The position numbers and the translations under genes are program-made. 64,000 nucleotides of DNA from Rhynchonema sp. JSB1_4 (Eukaryota > Nematoda > Chromadorea > Monhysterida > Xyalidae), in NCBI GenBank assembly GCA_030248065.1, contig JASAMV010009122.1:1-64000 (forward strand), written 5' to 3'. The notes beneath the pieces were generated by a model. The model ran no database searches. It was not told the DNA's origin and saw nothing but the letters and a program-made list of their open reading frames with translations. Positions 1 to 11,300 of this stretch are shown here, piece after piece (the first letter of the stretch is position 1; every line of letters starts with the position of its first letter).

Positions 1-639
1 GTATTGCATATGTAGTTGCAGTTGTATTAATCATGTTCGTGCGGTAAAAACGATGGCTGTCAAAGGCACAGCTGCAGGTACACCAATTTTTCAGCGAATC
101 AATTGCTATCGTTTTTTAGGTCTTGGAACATGAACCTTCGTTGACCTATCCAGTTGCTACGCAGCATGAAGATGTATGATTCATAAGCTTTGACGATAAC
201 ACTCGGTTGAATCACGTTGGAAAAAGTTCCATTATACCACTAGCACGGTACAGCACTAAACTTTCTTCAGAAGCTGTGACGGAACGACATTTATAACGCC
301 GCCCAGAAGTGTGCTCACATTTTATAATATAGATATGTACATGACGATAAAGTACCACTCCCAGTTTTCGTGGTGCTACAATCGAGAGACCTATTCCGCA
401 AATGTCCCATTGCTATATCATGGACAATGGACAACAAGGACAGTTTTTTAGCGAAGCCAATACGTGAAAAACGTACTCTATGTTATAGGTAAGTTCGATA
501 ATAGGTTTGCACAGGAGGCAACAGCAGACAACCTAATCCTACAAAAGAGATTGCCTTACTATACATTTCCACGGAACATCGTTTGTTGAAAAAGCTTCTC
601 TGCTTAGCGTGAATAGAACTGCGATGACTGAAGGAAGCG
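1..639. other. Non-coding stretch, nothing recognised
   Basis: No convincing coding exon, RNA gene or repeat family is visible on either strand. All open frames are short and lack conserved motifs. Confidence 0.5.
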
Positions 640-1022
640 TATTGGTCGCACAATGACTATATGAGAATCCATCCCCCCATTTTTCCTGCATCGTCAAGGA
701 GAGTTTCTGGCGATTTATTCAAAATAAATCAGGTCTTGACAAGGAGTTATTTGCTCTTTCTTTTCCCGCTTTATTTGTCGGGAGTGATCAACGTGTGTGT
801 TCGTATCGATTTCACACACAACGCGTATAATATACGTGGCTACAGTAACCCGAGCCCGAACCATTTCAATTGCGTGGAATTCAGGGTGAAACTTCTGCAC
901 ACGTGTGTTTCTCATTCTTCTTGTCAAAACCTGGTTCAACTGGAATAATTGCCAAATATCAGCCTTGTCAATGCAGGAAAATTAGGGGGATAGATGCTCA
1001 TATAGTCATTGTGCGACCAATA
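640..1022. mobile_element. TA-target MITE, TTGGTCGCACAATG family, copy 1
   Basis: The element proper is 642-1020. It begins TTGGTCGCACAATGACTATA and ends with the reverse complement, CATTGTGCGACCAA. A TA lies on each side (640-641, 1021-1022), as in Tc1/mariner-type MITEs. Full copies recur at 15926-16200 and 60109-60391, and a lone end sits at 34039. There is no transposase; the open frames inside are not gene-like. Confidence 0.88.
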
Positions 1023-1030
1023 CCTATGTA

Positions 1031-1331
1031 AAGGCAGTCTACGGGAGGTTGTCACTCAGCCCCCGAATACCGTAACCCACCGCAAGCAAGATCGTTGCGA
1101 GACCCATGCTGATCGCTGCTTATCGACACGTGTATTAGCGGCAGCAAGCTGGAAATTGTCATCGTGCGCGTCGATCCCCAAAACTTCGAAATGTTGGTTG
1201 GTGTTGGCGCTAACACGCAAAACATAGATAAAAAAACAAAATGGTCTCGACACGATCCTTGCAGATCAGAAAATTACGGTGAGATTACGGTATTCGGGGG
1301 CTCAGTGAGCAACCTCCCGCTAGACTGCCTT
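1031..1331. mobile_element. TA-target MITE, AAGGCAGTCTACGGGAGG ends
   Basis: About 45 bp at 1031-1075 (AAGGCAGTCTACGGGAGG...) returns inverted at about 1285-1331 (...GACTGCCTT). TA lies outside both ends. A related element with AAGGCAAACTACG ends is at 16267-16451. The internal part around 1150-1190 weakly resembles the inside of the TATAGTCC elements at 17.2 and 25.0 kb. Confidence 0.75.
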
Positions 1332-2037
1332 TATTATATCCAATGTACAGCATACGCATTACCTTTAAGAAGCTGCAGTTTACAGTCAGAGCGTCCTAGA
1401 TCAAGAATATTCTCATGAAGCGTAATGTACACTGCAACTGTCCAAAGTATGTACATTGTTTCTCTCAGGACTTCATTTTCATGCAATAATGCTCAATTGG
1501 CAAATTCCACCTGTCGTGCTCATCGTAATTACTAGCAAGAGTAGTCTATACTGTATCCATTTACGGCATTGCAATTTACTAGCCTTCCAATGAACAATAC
1601 CTTTTCTCGCAGTAAGTACAGTACCCCACACAAACTTCCTTCTCATTGTACTGAACTGCGCAAGGGTACTAGTCGGAGATAGCCGTGAATCAGGAAAATA
1701 ACGCCTTCCGCGTCATAGCAGAGTCAAACACTACAAATGCAAATGCTATAAGTTCCGAGAAAGCTTAACAAACCATTTCTTAAAAGTTCCCAAATGTGTG
1801 CTGGATGATGTCAATTCAACCGGAATTAATCCATTCGTTTTTCTGCAGCACTTTGCAATGGCCACTTGCCGCCAACAACGTCAAGGCACGATGTTCGAAC
1901 GATAATTCCATTTATTATGAAAAAAGATTGCTGAACTGAACGTACTGCGTCCAGCTAATGGCGTTTTGCCAGAATGACACGGCTTTGTTCTATGAAGACT
2001 CTGCTGTGCTGAAATTCTTTGACAAATGGCAAACGTC
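1332..2037. other. Non-coding, probable upstream region of the GPCR gene
   Basis: Nothing recognisable. A 5' exon or promoter of the receptor gene that follows may lie here, but no start codon with clear coding character could be chosen. Confidence 0.35.
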
Positions 2038-5000
2038 AGTTCAGCTTTGAATTTTTGAAGTTTACGACGGAGCAAATAACTCTGCAACATGTGATGTTTC
2101 AGCTTTTACTCTCCCTCCACGGGCTTATCTGCGTGTCGATCTGCGTGTTCGGCATTGTCACCAACATTTTGCACATACTCGTGTTAGCCAATGCGTCGAT
2201 GCGGACGGTGGCCGTCAATGCTGTGCTCATTGGTTAGAATGCAACTCGTGGACACACATCTCTTAGAGTTCACGGCTGGGGACTATACATACATAGGTGT
2301 CGGTATTCTGAGCCAAATGGTGGATTAAGGAAAACCTGACGTTTCCAAACGGACATTTGATACTGTGTCAATGCGCTTGCAGCCATCGCCGTGTGCGACA
2401 TGGGCACGATGTCGACTTACCTGATCTACTTGCTGCACTTCAACATCAGACTGTTCGATCGGCCATGTACAACGTCCTGGTCGTACGGCTGGATGCTGTT
2501 CTTGACGATACATGCATGTTGTTCAATACTTCTACACACAGCTAGTCTTTGGCTGAGCGTTGGCATGGCATTCATTCGGTTCGTTCAGTCAAACAATATT
2601 TCAACATACATACGTTACGTACATATTTTTCCCAAGAAGCAGACTCAGTTGAGACAATAGACTGGGCGGCCTTACGTAAAACTAGGAAATAGGAAATCTT
2701 TTGCGTGTCAAAACTATGTTTTAGGAAACTTGATACGAAGCTAGGAAATAGGAAATATTTCCTATTTCCTAGTTGTTTTTTTCGAAACTAGGAAATAGGA
2801 AATGTTTGGCACAATCAGTAGAACCAAACGGCAACGCAGCTCAACAAAATGTTTTGAGAGAGCTGCCTGTATATGCGCAATGCATGCTTGGCTAAAAAAT
2901 ATTCCGTCAGTTGTGTTAAAAGTAGGCTTGTCTATGGTGTCGGGACACGGTGACAAAATTTCCTAGTTCCTAGTTTCAAAAAGACAACTAGGAAATAGGA
3001 AATATTTCCTAATTCCTACTTTCTTTCTGAAACTAGGAAATAGGAAAATATTTTCTATTTCCCAGTTTTACGTAAGGCCGCCCTAAATGTTTATTGCGAC
3101 GTTTCAGCCAACAGACTCTTCGTAGTGGAGCAATAACGTCCAAGTGGCATCAGCCCAGAACGGCGTGGATGATGAACGTGTTGGTATATCTGTTCGTCGG
3201 CATACTTACAGTGCCTACCATATTGGTACATCGCATCACGAAAATTGTGAGTCCCATGATCCAATTAGCTGTTGCAGCTGCAAAGATTGACACAAAAAAT
3301 GCAGGGCGAGAAGGGTAATACAACTGAATGTCCCGATGTGGTCGGCATATATACCATTGTTGTGCCCGAATTGTTCCAACAACACGGGTGTGCCGGATAC
3401 AAGGCCAATCTTTGGCTAACCGGTATCGTTTTCAAAGTACGTCATCGATTTTTATCGCATGTACATGCAGTATCCCACGGGGGTCATACTCGTACTACAC
3501 CCATTTACAGGTTATACCGTGCATTTTGCTAATCTATCTGTCAGCCGACCTTATTGTTCAACTACGAAAAGCCAACAAACGTCGACGTCGAATGTTGACG
3601 AACAGCAGAGCAACACCATCAGAGACCGTCAACGGTGCCAACCTAGTGAACAACAGTGGTAAGACGAGAACACGAATCGCAGTAAACAATTTAAAATCTG
3701 GCCGGTCAGTCCTGTCAATATTCTCGAAATCGAGCAACGCAAACAACAGAGTGGAACACGCGCCCGCCACACAACAGGTATTATATTACACCGTATAGTC
3801 GGATCATCAGCTAATGGCACTTTTGTTTGCGAGGTTCAGGTTCCGTTGTGAAAAATTGTTCCTCCGCAACGCAATGTCAGAGAAAACGGCGCACAAAGAT
3901 AAAATAAAAACCGATTTCTCTTTCTTTTGTTTTTCGTAAGCCAACCGGAACCGGAACAGCACTGGATCCTGCGTCAAGCTTTTCAGCTGACAAAAGTGTC
4001 ATGCTGGACTATACGTATGGTACTGCTATGTATGTTGCATTCCGTATGCATTTCATACGTTGTTTAATTTTGTGGTTATCGCAGAACTGTGCGGCAGCAC
4101 GTCGACAGGCGCGATTTGCCGGCGCCGATCGCACAAACATCGTGCTCATTGCCGTTGTATTGGTGTTCGTAATCACTGAAATGCCACAGGTGAGTCCAAA
4201 CATACGCAGGAGAGCGCAACAAATAAATTATGGTGACGGTAAGTATACTCAGTAGAATAGATGGTAAATCTTAGAAAGTATAAATGGCATAGCAATAACC
4301 TCTGCAGGGGACCGTGGCTCTACTCAGCGCAATTTACACCAGCGACGTGCACCAACACGTGTACATGCGCATTGGAGATGTACTTGACCTACTTTCCCTG
4401 ATAAACAGTTCCGTAAACTTTGTGCTTTACTGCATTGTCAGTTCCAAGTACAGGGCCACGTTCTGGAAGGTGCTTCTGCCGAAACAGGTTTACCGGTTAG
4501 TCAAGCTTCAACCTGGATCTAACAACTAGAAGTGTTTTTATTCCCGACAGATTCTCTTCAGCCGTTTGCAACCGAGCAAAACAAGCACCAAGAACAACGC
4601 GCAATCACCAAATACCCAAGACGAGGGCAAAGCAAGAAACCACCAAATCAAAGAAACAAAAACCCACCAGCCCAAACAGAACTAGAAAGGGTTTTATACC
4701 CCCGAAGAAAATCTCCCGCCAACTTTTCTCGAACCGAACAACCCCAAGGAAGAACAATGGCGTTGACCAAAGTCAACAATCGGTCGCAATCACCAAATTT
4801 AACCCAGAAGAACGAGGAGCAAAAGGGAAAGATAGGAGAAACGAAGCACTTGTGAAGAAAAAAAAGGAGAAAATGACTAAAAAAAACAACGACATCCGAC
4901 GAGAAAGGACTGCCCTGAAAAGAGGGGGGAGCACCCGCGTTTGTAATATCTACAGTATGCATTTTTTTGCAGACTGCGCCCACCGCCATGGATTGTCCAC

Positions 5001-6731
5001 AACGGTTACAAATGCGGCAGTACCACTGCTTAGCAGAGACTCGAGCTCACCAAGTCACAATGGTACTCTCCGGGAAATTTTGGCCGAATTTTACCGAATT
5101 CGGTAAAAATTTTACAGATTCTCGTTAAAATTTTGAGCACATAAACTGTCGGTAAAATTTACAGACTGTCTGTAAAATATTACGTGTGTTGCATAGCAGC
5201 TGCCGTTTTACAGAATGTTGGTAAATTTACAGACAGTTGGTAAAAGTGGGACTTTACAGACTTCATCGGTGATTTTATTTCCACTGCAACAGGCTGCTTT
5301 TGTCCATAATATCACTTGTTGATTGTGTAAAATGACAGGATACATAAGTACATACTGTAAATACCCACCAAAACACGCATATGTATGGTTGAGAACAATC
5401 TAAATGAGAACTAAAAAGTACCATAAGGAGTGTTACGAACCCATTCGTAAAATAACGCAAACACACCAAAATATTGATACATAGAACTTATTGCGGTATT
5501 AAGAGACAAGTATATAACTGTTGAAATGGCTACACAATTAATGCGCGTTCCAATAGTGGTGGTTTAGGCTTGGAACTACTGTAGACATGGGTAGGTAAAG
5601 TAAGCCTCGAAAGCCGAGTCTAAACCACTATTGGAGGCGAGCTATAATAGTGAGGTACGAGTTCATTTTGGAGTAGATCTCGCCTTCAATAAATTGCGGT
5701 GATCAGTTGCGTTTAGTGTTAGACGGTTTGGATTATTGATACCGACGTGATGATACGCATCAGCCTTTCTGATCAGCCGATCCTGTTGGCGACGAAACGA
5801 ACCGAGTTGAGTTTCAATCGAATTGATTAGTCCGGTCCTGTAATATTGAGACTTACGAGCATTCTCAAACGATAGTAATAGTAGTGAATATCATTTTGTT
5901 GAAATGAAGAAGTTTTTTTTCATTGCCCAAAAATCCACCCAAAATTCGCCCACTTTTCTGTGCCTAAACTCGGTCCTATGCATTGAGCACAGGCGTAGGC
6001 TTAGGCCTTATTTTTCAGGGTTGGCGGAGCTTGGGTGGACTTTTGGGCAAATTAATTACGCGTAAGTCAACACAAAAAAGGTTTCAAAATCCGCACAAAG
6101 CACCAAGATCAAAGTCCAGTCCCTGTTCCATAAATTTACCTGTCATATAGTTTTGTTCGAGTTCCCATACTGATCTTGTGTCAATTTGTGGACCTGACGC
6201 GATGAATCTTGCGAAATTTGACAAACATTGCGCATCGGAATGATTAAAGTTCACATTTTTAGCAGCTGCTGAATAAAGACGCACAGTTTGTTAAAACAAA
6301 GCAGGGATAAGTGACAACACAACGTTATCAATAAGTAAGAAACATTTTCATATGAAACATTTTTGATTCCCGCGCTTTCACCCATTTTTACAGACAGTTT
6401 GTAACGTTTACAAAGTGTCTGTAATTTTTACATATAATCTGTAAAAATTACAGATAGTCAGCGTTTTCATTTTTTACCGACACCCTCGGTAAAATTATTT
6501 TACAGACTCTTCCCGGAGAGTAGTGTGGCACTAAATGCAGTTAAAACTGAGCCCCATTTATTTGCACCTAAGTCACAAACGCTGGTCGCTATTGGGCACT
6601 TGAACAAGGAAGTAACCACAGAGAACACAGCCAGGGAAGAATGCTCTAATGATCCTGCACTGTATGATGGCGCACTGTTGATCCATCAGGATGACCGAAA
6701 AATTTTTATTGAGGCTGAATACCATCTGTGA
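2038..6731 (+). CDS. Myosuppressin/FMRFamide-type neuropeptide GPCR (DMSR-like)
   Basis: Rhodopsin-class peptide receptor at the plasma membrane. Exons seen: about 2038-2235 (TM1, GIVTNILHILVLANA), about 2386-2640 (TM2-TM3, with FLTIHACCSILLHTASLWL), about 3107-3248 (TM4), about 3285-3437 (ECL2 and start of TM5), 3513-3777 (rest of TM5, basic loop 3), 4088-4190 (TM6, VFVITEMPQ) and 4309-4506 (TM7, LSLINSSVNFVLYC). The TEMPQG step and the NSSxNF version of NPxxY are typical of insect and nematode myosuppressin-like receptors. The in-frame ATG at 2094 is a possible start, but it leaves a very short N-terminus, so a 5' exon may be missing. A basic Ser/Thr-rich C-tail continues from 4551. Its frame may run through a 1.46-kb inserted element to a stop at 6729-6731. 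The tail model is weak. MITEs fill introns at 2664-3083 and 3794-4013. Confidence 0.85.
2664..3083. mobile_element. Inverted-repeat element with TAGGAAATAGGAAAT arrays
   Basis: It starts GGGCGGCCTTACGTAAAACT and ends AGTTTTACGTAAGGCCGCCC. Just inside both ends the word ACTAGGAAATAGGAAAT is repeated several times in inverted arrangement. It lies in an intron of the GPCR gene. The ends resemble those of the elements at 15190 and 35749 (GGGCGNNCTTA). No target duplication could be recognised. Confidence 0.8.
3794..4013. mobile_element. MITE, TATAGTC family
   Basis: TATAGTC at the left and GACTATA at the right. Subterminal sequence CATCAGCTAATGGCACT is matched at the other end (AAAAGTGTCAT) and in the element at 37151. 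It lies in the intron between the TM5 and TM6 exons of the GPCR. Confidence 0.7.
5064..6522. mobile_element. 1.46-kb inverted-repeat element inserted in the GPCR tail region
   Basis: Ends are TACTCTCCGGGAA and TTCCCGGAGAGTA. Inside both ends the word TTTTACAGA(C/T) and its complement recur (5110-5260 and 6385-6510), giving ACAGACTGTCTGTAAA-like dyads. A second hairpin (CCAATAGTGGTGGTTTAG, about 5550, with CTAAACCACTATTGG, about 5625) is inside. No transposase exon was seen. The left end begins a usable splice donor (G|GTACTC). No clear target duplication was found. Confidence 0.75.
6523..6731 (+). CDS. Possible last exon of the GPCR gene
   Basis: An open frame coding for about 67 residues ends at 6729-6731. 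Joining the frame before the inserted element (...SPSHNG) to VKTEPHLFAPKSQ after it keeps the frame, using a donor at the element's left end and the AG at about 6540. The peptide is acidic to neutral and has no motif I recognise. It could be the C-tail of the receptor or chance coding. Confidence 0.35.
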
Positions 6732-7194
6732 TACCATGTATCAAAGTCCTCATATGCTGCATACGACGTATTATCTGTATGTGCGTATATTGTATGCTGC
6801 GTCCTTGATGCTACTTTACAATCTCCACAACAGTACTAACTTGTTTAGATAAAATTCGTTCATTACGCGTGCCTTGTTTTCCGATCTTGTGCGCACAAAT
6901 GTAAGTCAGATGCAGACACTACAGATTTTTATGCGCTTTAGAGGACAGAATCAATGTCGGTTGAATCTAAAGAAAAATATAGTCGAATCACGGCACAATG
7001 AAGCAAATAAACAATCGACAAACAGATTGTTGTGATCGTCAAGGTTGGAAGTCTTCTGTCGCTGAAGACTCAAATGTTGCCGCTGCAGTAACAGAGCTTT
7101 GATATGACACTGGATACTTAACAACTTCAGACTGCGATTTGAAGCCGTGCACGAAACGCTGAAAGGTAAGACGTGAAACATTAATGGCATCAAC
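6732..7194. other. Intergenic, nothing recognised
   Basis: Lies between the 3' end of the GPCR gene and a hAT element. No motif was found. Confidence 0.4.
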
Positions 7195-7344
7195 CAGTGT
7201 TCGAACAGGATCCCGATCCCGATCCCGGGATCCCGGGCCTTTTTTCTGATCCCGATCCCGCCCAAAAAAGTGCCGGGATCGGGATTAAGTTTTGAGAACA
7301 AAAAGTAAAAAAATTATGCAATCATAATTCACCAAGCTGTTGTA

Positions 7345-7699
7345 AGGGCGCGGCCATGCAAACGCGGGCGCGGGTCGCGGGTCAGAAAAATATTCTATGT
7401 CCAACAACACCCGTGTTTGCATGGCCGCACTTGCGGGTCGCGGTTTGCAGGGCACTTGATACATTTATTTGGCTGCAACACACACAAAAATTAACCAATC
7501 AGCGTTGAGCGAACGTCGCAGGCGTGCCGTAGCACAGCGCTGATTTGGTTCATTTTTTGTGTGTAATGGCTAAATAAATGTTTCAAGTGACCCGCAAACC
7601 GCGACCCGCAAGTGCGGCCATGCAAACGCGCGGCGGTCATTGGACATCGAATTATTGTTGACCCGCGGCCCACAACCGTGTTTGCGTGGCCGCGCCCCT
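7345..7699. mobile_element. Fold-back element nested in the hAT copy
   Basis: Nearly the whole unit is an inverted repeat. AGGGCGCGGCCATGCAAACG at the left pairs with the sequence ending GGCCGCGCCCCT at the right. Inner arms (GTTTGCATGGCCGCACTTGC, about 7417) pair with their complement near 7600. GCGGGTC words are repeated. It separates the left part of the host element from its transposase exon. Confidence 0.75.
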
Positions 7700-8035
7700 A
7701 AGAGGTGCTGCTGATTCCGAGCGTGATGAAACCGCAAGCACCACCAATCGCGAACAAGTCGAGCTAGAACTGAGCGGGTACACAAAGTTGCATCGAACGA
7801 AAGGGACTCAGTGTTTCGAGGAATGTTGTCACGGTGGACAACATGTGACAAAATTTCTACGACTGGCACGTCTAGCTTCCAAATATCTAAGCTCTCCACC
7901 TACGAGCGTGCCTTGTGAACAGCTCTTTTCCAGTGCAGCTGATTTGTTTGATGACAAAAGATACTGCTTGAAACCAGAAAAAGGTGAAATGCTTGTCTTT
8001 TTGTCAAAGGCCATTGATCGACTACAATTATGATG
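7700..8035 (+). pseudogene. C-terminal hATC dimerisation domain of a hAT transposase
   Basis: About 105 residues are open to the stop near 8032. The segment ASKYLSSPPTSVPCEQLFSS, followed by DDKRYCLKPEKGEMLVFL, matches the hATC dimerisation domain, whose usual form is kyL..P.sSvpsErlFS...R..L. The BED finger and the RNase-H-like catalytic core are absent, so this is a deletion derivative that cannot act alone. It ends 200 bp before the 8-bp target duplication. Confidence 0.85.
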
Positions 8036-8333
8036 TTTGAACTTATCCGTCATCAGCTATTCTCGATTTTCAATCGGCTTTAATCACTGTTCCGGAAAAA
8101 CTATTGCTTTTGGACCATCTGGTCAATCCCGATCCCGGGTTTTCAAAACCGGGATCCCGATCCCGATCCCGACACTTTTTTGATCCCAATCCCGATCCCG
8201 GGATTAAAAATGAATCCCGTTCGAACACTGGCATCAACTATGACGGCAAACGCTGCGACTGCGACTACGGTTGCACCACGACATGGCATAACAAAATTTT
8301 GTAGAGCCTGTATTTTGCGATAGGGCTTCAGAA

Positions 8334-11300
8334 TTAATTTCGACCAACGTAAAAGTTGTCCGATTTGTGAGGGGGAACAACTTTGACGCTAGCCGGAATT
8401 ACTGCTCCAACCCAATCGTAAGATACGGATGGGGTCATACAAAGTTTTCGCATGCCAGGTCCTAGTCCCATTGCTTGCCAGCAAAATCGATAAGGTTTTA
8501 AGTGTATGACGACCACTCTGACGCCAGCCGGTTTTGATATGATCCATATGAAGGAAAGCGAAGGCCACAATCAAATGAAAATTTCTACAATTCACACACC
8601 TGAACCGCAGTACCAGGAGTTCGAATCAAATACAAAATCGCGTATCCTGGAATGCACATCATGGAGCAAAATGCCAAGAAACAACCAAACGCCAGCGCCC
8701 AGGTCGGATACGGTTCGCCAGTGGCGTATTTCAGTGGCTCGTAGTCAACTAGGAGCACTATGAACAACGTCTGCAAACTGAATACGTGGTAGCACGAAAA
8801 ATTCATGTCACAGTTCAGAAATTTAAAAAAGTTAACTAACGAAGCAACATAGCGGCGCTGTGAACTTCCACAGAAAGTACCAGAAGCGCGGCGGTCGGAA
8901 GCCAAGCATGTCTTCCATTGCTGCGTAAACCTTCTCTGCTCCTATAATTATAAAGCTAGCAATACCTAAAGAAAAGTAATTAAATCATTTTTTGTCAGAA
9001 ATGAATGATTTCAGAAGTGCAAGCACTGACCAAAACCCCATGCGATTCCGACAACTTCGAAGAATACAATGAATAGCAGAGCAATACCGCTGCACCCGTA
9101 TGCGTCAACAAGCGTCAACCAGTAACTGCCGGACTGAAAAGGTTACGTCTTGAGCACAGAAATTATACAGACGATGTTTAATAGGAAATATTTGTTCACT
9201 TTCAAACTGTACCTTTAAAACAAATGGAATCCCACATAGAAACGCCATTGTGCACAGAACAAACACGAAAACCTTCCTGTGCTTCCGAAGCAAAAATGGA
9301 AACATGTCCTCCACTGCCGTTGCTGCACCCTCGACAAGGCAGATCTGAAGATACCGGAGCTAGAGTTTCATTGTCTCGATTATGTGTAGTGTGTAACGCG
9401 CAAACCTGAGTGTCCATACCAAGAATCGTTAGTATAATGAACAAAAGCACGGCCCAGAACTGCTTGAATGGCAAAATGGCTGCGACTTCCGGATAGGCGA
9501 GGAATGCAAGGCCGATACCTGAAATAAAGTTCCGCACAAGATGCATACAAAAATATGGTGATCGGCGGGGTTCTGTCTTGTCTTGTTCATGTTACTTTTG
9601 TAATAATGATAGTTCGGAGCTTCCAGACGTTGCAATTTCGATAAGCGCAAAAGACCTTCCTTCATTTGTTGTTTGGGAGCAACTTTCAAACTGGTCAAAA
9701 TTAAAGAGATCAGTAAATCTCGGATTATGTTCAATACAAAGGGCAGTATCAACTTTGAAGCCAATCACTACGACTATGATCATAGACTACACACACCCAG
9801 GCGAACATGGGGTTGCTCAGACATTATGTAGCCTCTGACGTAATTGCGGTGTGTGGCAGTGGATGCGCCAGCAACACCTTTGGTTGAGCAACACGATGCA
9901 CAAGCGTGGTTTAAGCAAGCCAAGCAGTTGTCCAATCGTGGTCAAACTTGCAGAGTATGCCTTCAAAGTTGACATGGTCAAAAAAGTCGAACAAGAAACA
10001 GACCTGATTTTACCACATCAGTAACTAGTTTGCCGGTCATGTGCGACATGTAGCCAAGGATTGAGAACACAACGAACCCAGCCAACAGGCTTGTGCTGCC
10101 ATTCAGCACGCACATTGTCATCGCGTCCCTGACAAGTGGTAACAAAAAATTACATGTCTTCATCAAATGCGAACAAATGTGAGGAGACCACCAACTTGTA
10201 GCAGTTGTGATGATATTCGTTGTGGCTTCCGAGCGCCATCAGTGCGCCATAACCGACTCCGTATGAATAGAAGACCTGCGTGCCGGCGTCTTGCCAGAGC
10301 TGAAAATTGACCACAACACATCATGATGCAGAGGGAATACTTACAGTACATACATAGTGTGTAGGTATGCTAACAAGTTCCAAACCCGCGGATCCAGCAG
10401 TCTTGTCACGTTCGGTATCAGATAAACTTTGATGCCGTCGATTGCACCGGGTAACGTCAAGCCGCGGATAAGGAGCGCAATCAGCATCATATAAGGAGTT
10501 AGCGCACAGACGTAGACGATCTGAAACAGTTTGACTACTTGTGGCGAAACAAAATAGGCACGTATACAATACGAAAAGCAAAGAAAAGCGACTGACGTGT
10601 CGCGCCTTGGTGATACCACGCCACAGCACGAAGTACAGCAAACACCAGAGAAATAAATTGATCAGCAACAACTCCCATTGCATTCCGCCGGCAACATCAA
10701 TGGAGACAGTCTTTTGGAGTACGCGAAAGCTGCATAATGACAGTACCAAAAGTTAGGTAAGCAATCGAAAGAATACGGAGTGAAAAACAGAAACGAACCA
10801 ATTTGCAAAATGGGTACAAGTGGTTTGGTATAATAGTTGAACTTACTCCCAAAACTGCTCGACGGAAGTAGTAAAGTGGAGAAGTGATGAATTTTGACTA
10901 GCAAATGATTCCACACTGGAGTCAATTGATTCATTGTGTCCGATTTCGAGACATGTCTCGTTGTGATTCCACCAGTGCGTGCAGGTCTCCCACGGGAACG
11001 GCGCATCTAGCGGAACTAGTGACGCCAGAATGTAGAAAATGGCCCAAGCAGCTATGATGCAGTAATAGCAAATGCAAAAGAAGGTTATTACGACATTCGC
11101 AAGGCCGACACCTGCAATCAATGAGATTATTCGAGCTTATATTGACCACTAAGGTATGTAATTTAACAGCCTTTTACCACCTTTGAATATTGGGCAAATT
11201 CGCCAGACTTCGATGCCGCCTCTCTGCAAGTACTGACCAAGAGTGACCTCCAGCAGAAATATTGGTACGGCGGCCAGAGCCCAGAACACAGCATACGCCA

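Larger units (their letters stand above)
7195..8230. mobile_element. hAT element with GATCCC subterminal repeats and a transposase remnant
   Basis: It starts CAGTGTTCGAACAGGATCCC and ends CGTTCGAACACTG. The 8-bp target GCATCAAC is present at 7187-7194 and 8231-8238. The word GATCCC is repeated about 5-8 times inside each end. The 3' end of a transposase gene is retained, and a fold-back element is inserted at 7345-7699. CAGTG ends, 8-bp duplication and hATC coding together identify the superfamily. Confidence 0.95.
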
